Shown here piece by piece: positions 53,701 through 63,393 of a stretch of DNA of 64,000 nt. The notes beneath the pieces are model-generated. The model had not been told where the DNA came from, did not search any database, and saw nothing but the letters and a program-made list of their open reading frames with translations. Positions within the stretch are counted from its first letter, which is position 1. Each line of letters begins with the position of its first letter. A program made the translations under genes and the position numbers. Origin of the DNA: Enterococcus xiangfangensis (lineage in GTDB: Bacteria; Bacillota; Bacilli; Lactobacillales; Enterococcaceae). The DNA lies in assembly GCF_005405365.1 (NCBI RefSeq), contig NZ_BJDX01000001.1:248001-312000 (forward strand), given 5' to 3'.

Positions 53701-54798
53701 TTAGAATTCCTCCCTACGATTTAATACTATCGACATACTAAGAAACATCACGACTGCAAATGTCAGATTCAAAATAATTCCTCGCCATTGCAGTGGATTA
53801 TTCGTCCACAAAGCCTCACGGATCGGCCCCATCACCCAACCCATCGGAGAAAAATTCATCATTCCTTCACTGACAGGAAAATAACCACCGCCTAAAAAGG
53901 CTGCTACTTGGATAATGATTTGAGTGATACCCGTCCCGACTTCCTTGCCGACCGTTTCTAAAAAAGCGCCTAAAGCTAAAAACAAAATCATCAATGAAGA
54001 TAAATTGAGAAAGGAAAAACCAAATTGCTGCTGCCATGGGACATCAAAGATCGTTTGCGTAATCACCATCAAGACAAAGACTGCGCTAAAGCCCAGCAGC
54101 ATATGACCTACAAATGTGGAATTGATGATCTGTTGTCGGCTGACCGGACTGATTGCTTCTCGCTGCAATGTTTTATGCCGTCGGCTGCGCCCAAACATCT
54201 CCAAACCATTTTCTGCCATATACAGAATAAACAATGCGATCATCGCGACTGAGTAATATTGATAAGAAGTCGCTGGCTTTTTCAAATTGCTTTGATCTAC
54301 AACGAGTACTTTATCCAATTCTTTGTTTGAACCAAAAATTTCTTCCGGTGCTTGATCAAAACGCTGAGCGCCTTCTAAGCGGTGGATCGTTTGGAACAGC
54401 TCGACTAAGTAGCTTTTCAACAAGGTAAATTGAATATCAGTCAATTCATTCATTTGGACATCGATGTCTTTGCCAATCGAAAGATACACATCCGCTTGCT
54501 GTTTTTTTAAAGCCTGAATCGCCTGTTTCTCATCCTCACTTGCTTTAAAAACTAATTTCGGTGCCGAAAATTCTTTTAAGACTGTTTCAAATTGTGCTGC
54601 TTTTTGTTTGTCTGTAGCAACGTATCGAATTTGAATCGGGTCGATCTTGTTTTCGATTTCAGAAGTACCAAACGCGCCTTGCAAAATTGAACCTAAAATT
54701 AACATCAACGCTAATGGGAACAGTAGAAAATAAATATAGGTAGATTTGTCGCGTACTTGTTGGATAAAAGCACGCATAATAATTGTTCGATTCATCAT
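53701..54798 (-). CDS. ABC-2 type permease (LnrM-like)
   Basis: 365 residues with the same layout as its neighbour: N-terminal helix (about 17-40), extracytoplasmic domain, C-terminal helices (about 185-355). The two permeases probably form a heterodimer. Its AGGTG site and ATG lie 5 bp after the ATPase stop. Confidence 0.88.
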   Translation of the reverse strand: MMNRTIIMRAFIQQVRDKSTYIYFLLFPLALMLILGSILQGAFGTSEIENKIDPIQIRYVATDKQKAAQFETVLKEFSAPKLVFKASEDEKQAIQALKKQQADVYLSIGKDIDVQMNELTDIQFTLLKSYLVELFQTIHRLEGAQRFDQAPEEIFGSNKELDKVLVVDQSNLKKPATSYQYYSVAMIALFILYMAENGLEMFGRSRRHKTLQREAISPVSRQQIINSTFVGHMLLGFSAVFVLMVITQTIFDVPWQQQFGFSFLNLSSLMILFLALGAFLETVGKEVGTGITQIIIQVAAFLGGGYFPVSEGMMNFSPMGWVMGPIREALWTNNPLQWRGIILNLTFAVVMFLSMSIVLNRREEF

Positions 54799-54803
54799 TT
54801 CAC

Positions 54804-55745
54804 CTACTTATCTCTCAATTTGCGACCAGTCAGATTCAAAAAGACCGTCTCCAAATCAATTCGCTGCTGCTCAACACTGTCTACTTCGACTCCTTGTTTG
54901 ATCAACTGCATCAACAGATGATTCAACGCATTGCTTTCAACAGATACAGTGACGATCAGCTGCTGGTCTTGCAAACTCGCCTGGACTACTCCTGCTTGCT
55001 GTTCTAGTTCAGATAAAACGACTGCTGCTGGATTTGCGACAGTGATCCAAATATTTTTTTGATCCGTGACAAGATTGACTAGTTCTGCTTCGGTTCCTGC
55101 AGCGATAACCTTGCCATGATCAATGATAACGACCGTATCAGCTAAGCGCTCAACTTCTTCCATGTAGTGGCTCGTATAGATTAGCGATTTGCCTTCCTGC
55201 CGCATTTTTTCGATTGTTTCCATAATATAGTTCCGTGATTGCGGATCAATTCCTACTGTTGGCTCATCCATGATGACTAGTTCTGGACCATGGACGATCG
55301 CCATCGCGATGTTCAAGCGCCGCTGCATCCCACCGGAAAAAGTCGCTGGTTTGGCTTTGCGATGTGCCCAAAGGCCTACAACTCGCAAGGCTTGTTCCGT
55401 TGCTTCTTTTAATACTTGTCCGCGCAATCCATAAAGTCCGCCGAAATAACGAACATTTTCTTCCGCACTCAGATCATAATAAAGTGCCAATTCTTGCGGG
55501 ACGACCCCAACTTTTTTGCGTAATTCACGATTTTTCTCAGAAACAGATTTGCCAAACAACTTGATTTCTCCTGAGGTTTTTCGCAGCAACCCGGTGATCA
55601 TATTGATCGTCGTTGATTTGCCGGCACCATTTGGTCCTAATAGCCCCAAGATTGTCCCTCTCGTCACTGTAAAATTCACATCATCAACGGCGACATGTGT
55701 GCCAAATTTTTTTGTTACCTGTGTAAGTTCCACGATACGTTCCAT
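54804..55745 (-). CDS. ABC transporter ATP-binding protein (LnrL-like)
   Basis: 313 residues: Walker A GPNGAGKST, Q-loop VGVVPQELALY, signature FSGGMQRR, Walker B LVIMDEPTVGIDPQ, H-loop YTSHYMEEVE, and a C-terminal about 80-residue domain as in DrrA-type subunits. It powers the two permeases downstream. Start 55745 has GGAGGGAG upstream; the longer frame to 55820 would include the terminator hairpin. Confidence 0.93.
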   Translation of the reverse strand: MERIVELTQVTKKFGTHVAVDDVNFTVTRGTILGLLGPNGAGKSTTINMITGLLRKTSGEIKLFGKSVSEKNRELRKKVGVVPQELALYYDLSAEENVRYFGGLYGLRGQVLKEATEQALRVVGLWAHRKAKPATFSGGMQRRLNIAMAIVHGPELVIMDEPTVGIDPQSRNYIMETIEKMRQEGKSLIYTSHYMEEVERLADTVVIIDHGKVIAAGTEAELVNLVTDQKNIWITVANPAAVVLSELEQQAGVVQASLQDQQLIVTVSVESNALNHLLMQLIKQGVEVDSVEQQRIDLETVFLNLTGRKLRDK

Positions 55746-55783
55746 AGTTGCTCCCTCCAACTCTTCTTGCTCTAAGCATACGC

Positions 55784-55814
55784 AAAAAAAAGAAACCACA
55801 CCAGTGTAGTTTCT
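55784..55814 (-). terminator. Hairpin between sensor kinase and ABC genes
   Basis: Stem AGAAACtACAC/GTGTgGTTTCT followed by T8 on the minus strand, between the kinase and the ATPase: likely partial termination, leaving the ABC genes with their own or read-through expression. Confidence 0.82.
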
Positions 55815-55816
55815 CA

Positions 55817-56956
55817 TCAATTATCCATGAGATTTCTCATGTTTTTCTCTGTTCTGATCGGAAGGATCGTCGTTACAGTGAATCCCCGCGTAGTATCAAT
55901 CACCAATTGCCCAGAAAGCATCGCTGTCCGCTCTTCCATTCCTAGAATGCCTAAGCCTTTTTTATAGTTCTTGGTCTTTTTTCCGTTGTTGCTGACTTCA
56001 AAGCGCAAAAAACCTTTGAATACATGCAAATGAACAGTTACTTCAGAAGCTTCTGCATACTTCAATGTGTTGGTCAGACTTTCTTTCAAATTTCCCAGCA
56101 ATACTTGCCATTGAAAACTGCTTAGCTGATCTACCTTGCCGAAATAATGAAAAGATGTCTTGATTTGATAATGATCTGTAAATCGCTGCAGTTCCGTCTT
56201 GATTCGATTCAAGTTCAGCGTTTCCTGTACTGGTGCTTCTGAATGTAAGATTTTTCGAATATCATCGATTCCTTCTCGCGTCGTGGCAATTGCTTGATCC
56301 AATAACTTTTCTGCCTGTTCTGCGTCTTTTTGATAAACCGCTTTTGCCGCTTCCATCTGAATCAGACCACCAGATAATTTATGCCCCAATTCATCATGGA
56401 TCTCATGGATCAATCGTTGGCGTTCCGACAAGATTGCTTCTTTTTCTCTCGCTTCGCTGTTCATAATACTTTGTTCAAACAAACTGGCCAACCGGTTGCG
56501 CTCCACTCGCAACATGTCAGAAGAATCATTAAGCCCGCGTTTTTCTTGGGCTAAGCTTGCAACCGTTGTGGAAACAAAGAAAACAAAAAGAATCCAAAAC
56601 AAGCCGCTGATCCTCATAGCTGAATTTGGCAGGTAAACTGTGTAAAACAACAACAGCCCGCCTCCGCCAAGCAGTATCGGTCCGCGATAATTTTTCAGCA
56701 CTAAAAAATTTGTGATTGTTCCCGGCAAAAGATAAAACGCCCATGGCTGAAAGAACGAGACAACTGAAACGACTACTAACTGAAGAATTAAAAAAATAAC
56801 GCGGTATTTTTGAAAACTAGCACTTAGCAATAATAAACTCAGCCATACTAAAAGTAAAATCACAGCAATCGTCAAAACAGGCAGCTGCTGCACAAAAAGC
56901 AAAGCCAAAACACTGCCGGCAGTCAACACGCTGAAAATAAGATTAAAACGCTGCAT
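55817..56956 (-). CDS. Sensor histidine kinase, HisKA_3 type (LnrJ-like)
   Basis: 379 residues. Five or six closely packed N-terminal helices (about 5-145) with no large outer domain, a coiled stretch, the H-box LIHEIHDELGHKLSGGL, and a HATPase with N-box LKESLTNTLKYAEA and GLGILGMEER. Kinases with this intramembrane-sensing layout respond to envelope stress or membrane-active compounds. It overlaps the regulator gene by 14 nt. Confidence 0.92.
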   Translation of the reverse strand: MQRFNLIFSVLTAGSVLALLFVQQLPVLTIAVILLLVWLSLLLLSASFQKYRVIFLILQLVVVSVVSFFQPWAFYLLPGTITNFLVLKNYRGPILLGGGGLLLFYTVYLPNSAMRISGLFWILFVFFVSTTVASLAQEKRGLNDSSDMLRVERNRLASLFEQSIMNSEAREKEAILSERQRLIHEIHDELGHKLSGGLIQMEAAKAVYQKDAEQAEKLLDQAIATTREGIDDIRKILHSEAPVQETLNLNRIKTELQRFTDHYQIKTSFHYFGKVDQLSSFQWQVLLGNLKESLTNTLKYAEASEVTVHLHVFKGFLRFEVSNNGKKTKNYKKGLGILGMEERTAMLSGQLVIDTTRGFTVTTILPIRTEKNMRNLMDN

Positions 56957-57587
56957 CGTGATCGCCTGCTTTACCCGTCAAATAATAAATAGCGACTTGT
57001 GTACGATGATCCAACTCCAACTTGTGGAGGATCGTCGATAAACTATTATTGACCGTTCCTTCTGTTAAATACAGTTGCACCGCGATCTGCTTGTTGCTCA
57101 GACCCGCGGCTACCAGCCTTGTAATCTCCACTTCTCGTGGTGTCAGACTAGTTAAATCTGCTGTTTTTTTTACGGGCTGAAACCCTTGCTTAGCTTTTTC
57201 CAACACGTCTTGCGAGAGGATACTTTGCCCTTTCATCACGCTGCGAATCGCTTGAATCAATTGTTGCGGTTCAGTATTTTTCAATAGATAGCCGACTGCA
57301 CCATTTTTGATTCCTTCAACAATATACTCATCTTCATCGAACGTCGTCAAAATAATGACTTTCGTGTCCGTTGTTTCAGTAATGTGCTTGGTTGCTTCGA
57401 CTCCGCTCATTCCCGGCATACGCACATCTAATAAAACAACATCGATCGTCTGTTGTTGACAAATCCTTACCGCTTCCTCGCCGCGATCGACACACTTAAC
57501 TACAGTAAGGTCTGCTTCAACACCTAATAAAACAGCCAATCCGCCAGTAATCAATTCGCTGTCGTCTACCAATAATAGTTTGATCAT
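56943..57587 (-). CDS. NarL/LuxR-type response regulator (LnrK-like)
   Basis: 214 residues. Receiver domain with phospho-Asp in VVLLDVRMPGMSG, and a C-terminal LuxR HTH (LTPREVEITRLVAAGLSNKQIAVQL). Start 57587 (MIKLLLVDDSE) has GGAG 9 nt upstream. It is the partner of the overlapping kinase and likely activates the ABC genes. Confidence 0.93.
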   Translation of the reverse strand: MIKLLLVDDSELITGGLAVLLGVEADLTVVKCVDRGEEAVRICQQQTIDVVLLDVRMPGMSGVEATKHITETTDTKVIILTTFDEDEYIVEGIKNGAVGYLLKNTEPQQLIQAIRSVMKGQSILSQDVLEKAKQGFQPVKKTADLTSLTPREVEITRLVAAGLSNKQIAVQLYLTEGTVNNSLSTILHKLELDHRTQVAIYYLTGKAGDHDAAF

Positions 57588-57693
57588 GGCATTTTTCTCC
57601 ATTTTTATTTTTCTTTCATTGTAGCGAAGTCCAATCAATTTGCCAACTAACAGTCAGCGAACCACCGTATTTCTCTGCTCATATAATGCTGTT

Positions 57694-58380
57694 TTAATTT
57701 TCCTTCAACATCGTGCAATAAATCATGAAGGCGGCGATTCCTTCCAACTGTTTTGCTAATTTTTCATCGATCTTAGCTTTGGTTTCCAAAAAGTGATGTT
57801 TTAATTTCTGAATCGTTTCTGGTTCTTTGTTTGCCAATAATTCTTTGATCTCTTCGATGGCATAGATCGTCTTTCGCAATGATGTGATAATCAACGTTTT
57901 CTTGATTTCTTCTTCTTCGTAATACCGATACCCATTTTCTCCACGCTGACTGATAAGCAATCCGCGTTCTTCCCAATAGCGGATCGCTGAAGTTTCTACT
58001 TGGGCCAATTTCGCCAGTTCACCAATCCGCAATCGTTGCTGTGCTAAATGTTCTTGCGGAAGCGAGAGGATAAATGTCCGATTTCGTCGCAAAGCCTCTT
58101 CATCTGCTACCAATTGTTTTTGTGCTTGTGCGATTAGCCCATAGCTTTGGGAAAATTCTCCGGCTAGTGCCAAACGCATCAATTCATAGGCCGTTGTGAT
58201 TTCAAAACCTTGCAGCAATTTGCGAATCGTCAAAAAAGCTTGCCGATGGATTTCTTGATATCTTCGCTGACCACCAGCTGTTTTTCTAATTTTCGGTAAC
58301 AAGCCAAAGTTTTCATAGCGTTTCAATGTTGTATCACTGACCTTGATCAGTGCAGTCATCTGCTTCATCGTATATTCCAC
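57694..58380 (-). CDS. MerR family regulator with two tandem MerR HTH domains
   Basis: 228 residues. Domain 1 (about 2-70) has TTLKRYENFGLLPKIRKTAGGQRRY; domain 2 (about 117-185) has LRIGELAKLAQVETSAIRYWEERGLL and GYRYYEEEEI; a helical C-terminus follows. A single chain therefore carries what is normally supplied by a MerR dimer. It is divergent from the UvrA-like gene, which it probably controls; the shared spacer is 136 bp. Confidence 0.88.
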   Translation of the reverse strand: MEYTMKQMTALIKVSDTTLKRYENFGLLPKIRKTAGGQRRYQEIHRQAFLTIRKLLQGFEITTAYELMRLALAGEFSQSYGLIAQAQKQLVADEEALRRNRTFILSLPQEHLAQQRLRIGELAKLAQVETSAIRYWEERGLLISQRGENGYRYYEEEEIKKTLIITSLRKTIYAIEEIKELLANKEPETIQKLKHHFLETKAKIDEKLAKQLEGIAAFMIYCTMLKEN

Positions 58381-58516
58381 TTAATCCACAACCTTCAAGT
58401 AATAGTTTCAAGACCTTCGTCTGATTTTAGCGAATATTTTTCTTATTTTATAGTGTTTATCTAAAAAAACATAGAATATTGCTTCAATCTAGTACACTGG
58501 AAATGAGGTGAAGAAA

Positions 58517-60949
58517 ATGAAGATTGAAATCCGTAACGCTTATGAAAAAAATCTTAAACACATTGATGTCGATATCCCTAGAAATAAATTTGTTGTGATC
58601 ACTGGTCTCTCCGGTTCAGGGAAAACTACACTTGTCAAAGATACCCTCTACATGGAAGCGCAACGACAATACTTAGAAGCTATGAGTTTTCAAGGGATTC
58701 AAAAACCCAAAGTCGATGCCATTTACCATCTGTCGCCGGCGATTTTGATTGATCAAGAAGATCGCAACGATAATCCCCGCTCCACACTAGGCACACAAAC
58801 TGATCTTTTTACTGATCTGCGGATGATTTTTGAAAAGCTCCATACGCGTAAATGTCCGGCTTGTCATCAGCTGATCACCGCTAGCGAAGCAAAAGAAACG
58901 ACTGAAAAAAAAGACGGACAATTTATGGTCTTCATGGATTGCCCCAACTGCGGTCAGCGGATGGATAAATTGACTCGCTCTCACTTTTCTTTCAACACAA
59001 AAACAGGGGCGTGTCTCACTTGTCACGGACTAGGCAAGACACTGGCGATAAAAGAAGAGGTACTGTATGATCCACAAAAATCATTGGAAGAAGGCGCCGT
59101 TACAATGTGGCCTGCTAATTATAGTACCTATCAAGCAGATATTTATTATAAATTATTAACCTTGTTAAAACTGCCAGTACCTAAAAAACTGCCCTTGAAA
59201 GATTATTCAGCCGAACAATGGGCCCTGTTAAAAGAAGGCATCAACAATAAAGAATTAGTGGAAAATATTGTTTTACCAAAGAAAGTGCAAGACGGTCGCT
59301 TTGATGGCGTAGAAACAAAAATTTGGCAAAAAATCTCAGAAAATAAAGGTGTGCCAGCAACACTAGCATCTTACATTGGTGAAGCGCTTTGTCCTTCTTG
59401 TCATGGAGAGAAATTAAATCCTGAAAGTCGTGCCGCCACTGTTTTTGGTCAACATTTACCAATCATCGAAACTTGGGATTTGACCCAGCTGATGGATTGG
59501 TTGCACACTCTTGATGCCGCAATGTCTGAACGACAACAGCAAATGGTTCAAAATTATATTGCGGACATGCTGACAAAAATCCAACGAATCCAACAAGTTG
59601 GTTTAGCATACTTATCGTTGGACCGACCTTACACAACGTTATCCGGCGGCGAAGCTCAACGGATCAAGCTAGCGGCGGTTTTAGCTTCACCCATGACAGA
59701 ATTGATTTATCTATTGGATGAACCAACGATCGGTCTGCATACTGCTGATACTCAAGGCGTGATCGAAATGATTAAAAAAATTCGCGACCGACGCAACACA
59801 GTGGTAGTCATCGAACACGATGATGCGGTGATCCAACAAGCCGATTGGATCATTGAAATCGGACCTAAGTCTGGTGAAAAGGGCGGCGAGATTTTATTTA
59901 CCGGCACTTATCAAGAGTTGATGAATAATCCAGACTCGCTGACTTATCAAGCACAACAAAGCCGCTACCAACAAGACAGCCAACAGCGCTCTGTTGATAC
60001 TGCCGCTTTGACTGTCACTAATGCTCATGGCAACAACTTAAAAAATCTTTCACTGACATTGCCGGCAAATAGTTTGAGTGTGGTCACCGGCGTTTCCGGT
60101 GCGGGAAAATCCAGTTTAGTCTTCGGCGAAATCGCAGAAAAAAATTTGAAAAATACTGCTACAATCCATTGGGACACGGCATTTCGTCAATTGGTCACTA
60201 TTAGCCAAAAACGCCCTACCCGTAATCGCCGTTCAATCATTGCGACCTATTTAGATCTTTTTGATAAAATTCGCGGACTCTTTGCTAAAGAAGCAAAAAA
60301 AGACGGCAAATCATTTAAAAGTGGTGATTTTTCCTTTAATTCCGGTAACGGGCGCTGTCCAAATTGCCAAGGCTTAGGCACAATCGAAAACAATCAGCTG
60401 TTTTTCCAAAATGTCGAAGTCACTTGCCCTGAGTGTCATGGCACTCGCTATCGAGAAGAAATTCTAGCGATAAAAATCGCGGACGCATCAATTGATGATG
60501 TCTTGATGATGGATGTAGCCACTGCTGAAAGCTTTTTGAAAAAACAAGGGTTGGATACTAAACCGTTGCAACTTCTAGCAAAAACCAATCTTGATTATGT
60601 GACACTTGGACAATCCACCGATACCCTTTCCGGCGGTGAGATGCAGCGCCTGCGCTTAGCGGCAACCATTGCAAAAGAAAAACAAAACAACAATTTATTT
60701 TTGATGGACGAACCAACAACTGGGATGCACAAAATCGATGTTTATCATTTTATGACTTTGATCCAACAGTTGATTGATGAAGGCAATACATTTATTTTTA
60801 TTGAACACAATTTAGATGTGATTCGCCAAGCCGATTATCTCGTTGAATTAGGACCTGTCGGCGGCAAAGAAGGTGGTCATTTATTGTTTGCTGGAAAGAT
60901 TCAAGCTTTTTTGGCAAGCGAGACTAAAACTGCCAGTTACTTAAACTAA
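58517..60949 (+). CDS. UvrA-like ABC ATPase (UvrA2 type)
   Basis: 810 residues, about 130 shorter than UvrA. Two ABC modules: Walker A GLSGSGKTTLV (about 34) and GVSGAGKSSLV (about 530), signatures LSGGEAQRIKL and LSGGEMQRLRLAA, and Zn-type Cys pairs (CPACHQ/CPNCGQ, CLTCHG, CPSCHG; CPNCQG/CPECHG). The short insert in module 1 suggests the UvrB-binding domain is missing, as in UvrA2/DrrC proteins tied to drug tolerance. Start ATG 58517 follows GAGGTG. Function inferred. Confidence 0.9.
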   Translation: MKIEIRNAYEKNLKHIDVDIPRNKFVVITGLSGSGKTTLVKDTLYMEAQRQYLEAMSFQGIQKPKVDAIYHLSPAILIDQEDRNDNPRSTLGTQTDLFTDLRMIFEKLHTRKCPACHQLITASEAKETTEKKDGQFMVFMDCPNCGQRMDKLTRSHFSFNTKTGACLTCHGLGKTLAIKEEVLYDPQKSLEEGAVTMWPANYSTYQADIYYKLLTLLKLPVPKKLPLKDYSAEQWALLKEGINNKELVENIVLPKKVQDGRFDGVETKIWQKISENKGVPATLASYIGEALCPSCHGEKLNPESRAATVFGQHLPIIETWDLTQLMDWLHTLDAAMSERQQQMVQNYIADMLTKIQRIQQVGLAYLSLDRPYTTLSGGEAQRIKLAAVLASPMTELIYLLDEPTIGLHTADTQGVIEMIKKIRDRRNTVVVIEHDDAVIQQADWIIEIGPKSGEKGGEILFTGTYQELMNNPDSLTYQAQQSRYQQDSQQRSVDTAALTVTNAHGNNLKNLSLTLPANSLSVVTGVSGAGKSSLVFGEIAEKNLKNTATIHWDTAFRQLVTISQKRPTRNRRSIIATYLDLFDKIRGLFAKEAKKDGKSFKSGDFSFNSGNGRCPNCQGLGTIENNQLFFQNVEVTCPECHGTRYREEILAIKIADASIDDVLMMDVATAESFLKKQGLDTKPLQLLAKTNLDYVTLGQSTDTLSGGEMQRLRLAATIAKEKQNNNLFLMDEPTTGMHKIDVYHFMTLIQQLIDEGNTFIFIEHNLDVIRQADYLVELGPVGGKEGGHLLFAGKIQAFLASETKTASYLN

Positions 60950-60952
60950 AGC

Positions 60953-60990
60953 AAAACAGCGATCCCATTATTTGCGGGATCGCTGTTTTA
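60953..60990. terminator. Bidirectional terminator
   Basis: 14-bp perfect stem AAAACAGCGATCCC/GGGATCGCTGTTTT with a 9-nt loop between convergent genes. Confidence 0.9.
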
Positions 60991-60997
60991 TGTTGTT

Positions 60998-61768
60998 TTA
61001 AAAGACTCTTTGGTATTTTCGATAAGATAGGACTCCGAAAACTACGACTAGCGCAACCAACCAACCAAAGGCTTTCATTAAGTCGCCGTTACTTAGGCTC
61101 GTTTCCATCAATAAACCACGAGCCGCTTCTACGATTGGTGTCATCGGTTGATGATCTGCAAAGATCTCGATTGGTTTTGCCATTCCATTTGTTGGAACGA
61201 AAGCTGAGCTGACAAACAACAGCATCAGTAGTAAGTAAGAAAAGCTACCGGCACTTTCCCAGCTCTTAGCTGAAATTGAAAACGGAATAGAGATCATCGT
61301 CATTGCAAAAGCAAACAAGATCGAAAGTAGTAAGAAGATAAAGAAATTACCGACTGAAAGCTCTGGACGAAAGCCCATGATCATTCCCACAACAAAAGTA
61401 GTTAATTCAGACAACAACATGAAGACGACAGACGCCACGATATGTGAGCCTAAAACGATCCAGCGTTTGATTGGCAAAGTATGCAGCCGATCTAAAAAGC
61501 CACTAGTCTTGTCCATATTGATCCGCAGCGATGTATAAGCAGAGCCCATCGTCATGGTGATCAGCATAAATCCTGGTAAAGCATAGTTCAAATAATCTAC
61601 CGTATTGGTTTCTGTTCCATTTAAACTGATGCTGCCTCCAAATACATAGACAAAAAACAACAACATAAAAATCGGTGTCCCAAAAACAGTGATCAATGTA
61701 TCAGTATTCGTTAGGTTTTGTTTTAAGATCCGCTTCGTTAAAGCGGTCAATTGAGTAAAAGTTTTCAT
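60998..61768 (-). CDS. ABC-2 type drug-efflux permease
   Basis: 256 residues with six membrane helices and the ABC-2 arrangement seen in daunorubicin-type permeases (GFLDRLHTLPIKRW between helices 2 and 3). It works with the ATPase upstream, whose stop overlaps its ATG (ATGA). The substrate is unknown. Confidence 0.9.
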   Translation of the reverse strand: MKTFTQLTALTKRILKQNLTNTDTLITVFGTPIFMLLFFVYVFGGSISLNGTETNTVDYLNYALPGFMLITMTMGSAYTSLRINMDKTSGFLDRLHTLPIKRWIVLGSHIVASVVFMLLSELTTFVVGMIMGFRPELSVGNFFIFLLLSILFAFAMTMISIPFSISAKSWESAGSFSYLLLMLLFVSSAFVPTNGMAKPIEIFADHQPMTPIVEAARGLLMETSLSNGDLMKAFGWLVALVVVFGVLSYRKYQRVF

Positions 61769-62685
61769 TTGTTTTGCTCCTTTGTAATCATTAAGAATAT
61801 CGTTTCTAAGCTGACTTCTTCTGCTATGAGTGCCACGATCGTCAATTGGTTGGCAACAAATAATTCAAGTGTCTGCTGTTGATCTTCATCATTGATGATC
61901 AATCCTTCGTTATCTTCAAATGAGATTCCTGCTTGGGTCAGCAAAGCTTTTCCTTGTTCGTGTTGTTCCGTTTCAAGTGTGATCTTGACTTTTTTATTAG
62001 TATTTTTCTTCAATTCTTCTGGTGTACCGGTCAGTACGATTTCCCCTTTATGCAAGAAAGAAATGTGGTCAGACAGACGATCCGCTTCATCCAAATATTG
62101 TGTGGTCAAAAAAATCGTTTTGCCAGCGTCGCTGATTTCACGAATGATACGCCAAATCTCCAAACGATTTTTTGGATCGACACCTGTCGTGGGTTCATCT
62201 AGAAAAAGGATCTCCGGATCGCCAACTAAAGACATCGCGATATCTAAGCGTCGGCGCATCCCACCGGAATACTCTGCTACTCGCCGATCAATAAATTCTT
62301 CTAGTCCAAGACGTTTGGCTAATTGCTGGATCTCAGCTTTTTCATTTTTCACTCCGCGCAAACGAGCAATCAGCCGCAAATTCTCATAGCCGCTAAAAAA
62401 CATATCCACCGTCGCTTCTTGGGAGTTCAAACTGATCAGCTCCCGCACTTCATTCGGCTGTTTAGTAACCGATCGACCAGCAATTGTGATCTCGCCGCTA
62501 TCTGGTTGCAAAAGAGTCGTCATCATTTTGATCAGTGTCGTTTTACCAGCACCATTTTCTCCTAATAAGGTGTAGATTTCGCCTTTTTGAATCGTCATAG
62601 AAATATCTTTTAAGACGCTGACCTTGCCAAATTGTTTTTTTGCATGGTCAATCGTGATCATTGGTTTTGTCTGAAATGTATTCAT
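61765..62685 (-). CDS. ABC transporter ATP-binding protein, DrrA type
   Basis: 306 residues from the ATG at 62685. Walker A GENGAGKTT, signature YSGGMRRR, Walker B EILFLDEPTTGVDPK, H-loop LTTQYLDEADR, and a C-terminal about 80-residue extension with VKITLETEQHEQGKALL. A longer frame to 62712 lies inside the DUF1048 gene and has no ribosome site. It drives the permease downstream. Confidence 0.92.
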   Translation of the reverse strand: MNTFQTKPMITIDHAKKQFGKVSVLKDISMTIQKGEIYTLLGENGAGKTTLIKMMTTLLQPDSGEITIAGRSVTKQPNEVRELISLNSQEATVDMFFSGYENLRLIARLRGVKNEKAEIQQLAKRLGLEEFIDRRVAEYSGGMRRRLDIAMSLVGDPEILFLDEPTTGVDPKNRLEIWRIIREISDAGKTIFLTTQYLDEADRLSDHISFLHKGEIVLTGTPEELKKNTNKKVKITLETEQHEQGKALLTQAGISFEDNEGLIINDEDQQQTLELFVANQLTIVALIAEEVSLETIFLMITKEQNK

Positions 62686-62686
62686 T

Positions 62687-63019
62687 TTATTTTTCAATCC
62701 TTTCAAATTCATCTTTTAATTTTTTTCGTGTCTTGCTGAACCAAAGAACTTCCGGATATTCAGCCATGATCTCATCAGCAAATTTTACTGGGTCGTTGCC
62801 GACAAGCTCATTGATCGAACGTCCTTCTGCAGCCCCATCTGCAAACAATTGCAGCAAATCTTCAAAGATTCCCATAAAATCACTGTTACCAACAAAATTC
62901 ATCATATAATGATCCAATGCTGTCAACGCTTGTTCGTATTCTTTCGGCAGCTTTGCTTTTGCTTTTAAATAATCTTTGTATCGCTTTTTCTCATCTCGCA
63001 TCTTTCTATACCATTTCAT
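62687..63019 (-). CDS. DUF1048 family protein
   Basis: 110 residues, helical, with YEQALTALDHYMMNF and DLLQLFADGAAEGRSINELVG as family-like blocks. DUF1048 proteins regularly sit between PadR regulators and drug ABC genes in Firmicutes; their role is unknown. GGAGAG precedes the start, 1 bp after the PadR stop. Confidence 0.85.
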   Translation of the reverse strand: MKWYRKMRDEKKRYKDYLKAKAKLPKEYEQALTALDHYMMNFVGNSDFMGIFEDLLQLFADGAAEGRSINELVGNDPVKFADEIMAEYPEVLWFSKTRKKLKDEFERIEK

Positions 63020-63020
63020 C

Positions 63021-63344
63021 TTAGTTCTCTCCTTTTAATTCTTTCAATCGTTCTTCTAAGAAATTCCACTTTTCCCAAAATTCTTCTAAATACGCTTGCC
63101 CCGCTTCATTCAGTGAATAGAATTTACGCGGCGGTCCCAATTCGGATTTACGTTTTTCAACAGCCAGCAATCCTTTTTTCTCCAATCGCAGCAAAACTGT
63201 ATAAACCGTTCCTTCCACAATATCTTCAAATCCAAGATCGACTAAATAGTTGGTGATTTCATAACCATAAGTCTCTCCTTTGGCGATTTTTTGAAGGACG
63301 ATTCCTTCCAACACGCCTTTAAGCAGTTCTGTTAATCCTTTCAT
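63021..63344 (-). CDS. PadR family transcriptional regulator
   Basis: 107 residues, the short PadR-s2 type: winged helix with MKGLTELLKGVLEGIVLQKIAKGETYGYEI, VYTVLLRLEKKGLL and the PPRKFYSL wing. Start 63344 has AAAGGA upstream. First gene of the operon; it should repress the operon until a drug binds. Palindromes around the promoter are candidate operators. Confidence 0.92.
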   Translation of the reverse strand: MKGLTELLKGVLEGIVLQKIAKGETYGYEITNYLVDLGFEDIVEGTVYTVLLRLEKKGLLAVEKRKSELGPPRKFYSLNEAGQAYLEEFWEKWNFLEERLKELKGEN

Positions 63345-63373
63345 CGCGGTTTCCTTTCTTTCATCCAATTTAA

Positions 63374-63393
63374 TGACACTATGTATATAGTCA
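63374..63393. promoter_or_regulatory. Candidate PadR operator in the leader
   Basis: TGACACTATGTATATAGTCA, an imperfect 20-bp dyad 30 bp before the padR start. Confidence 0.5.
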
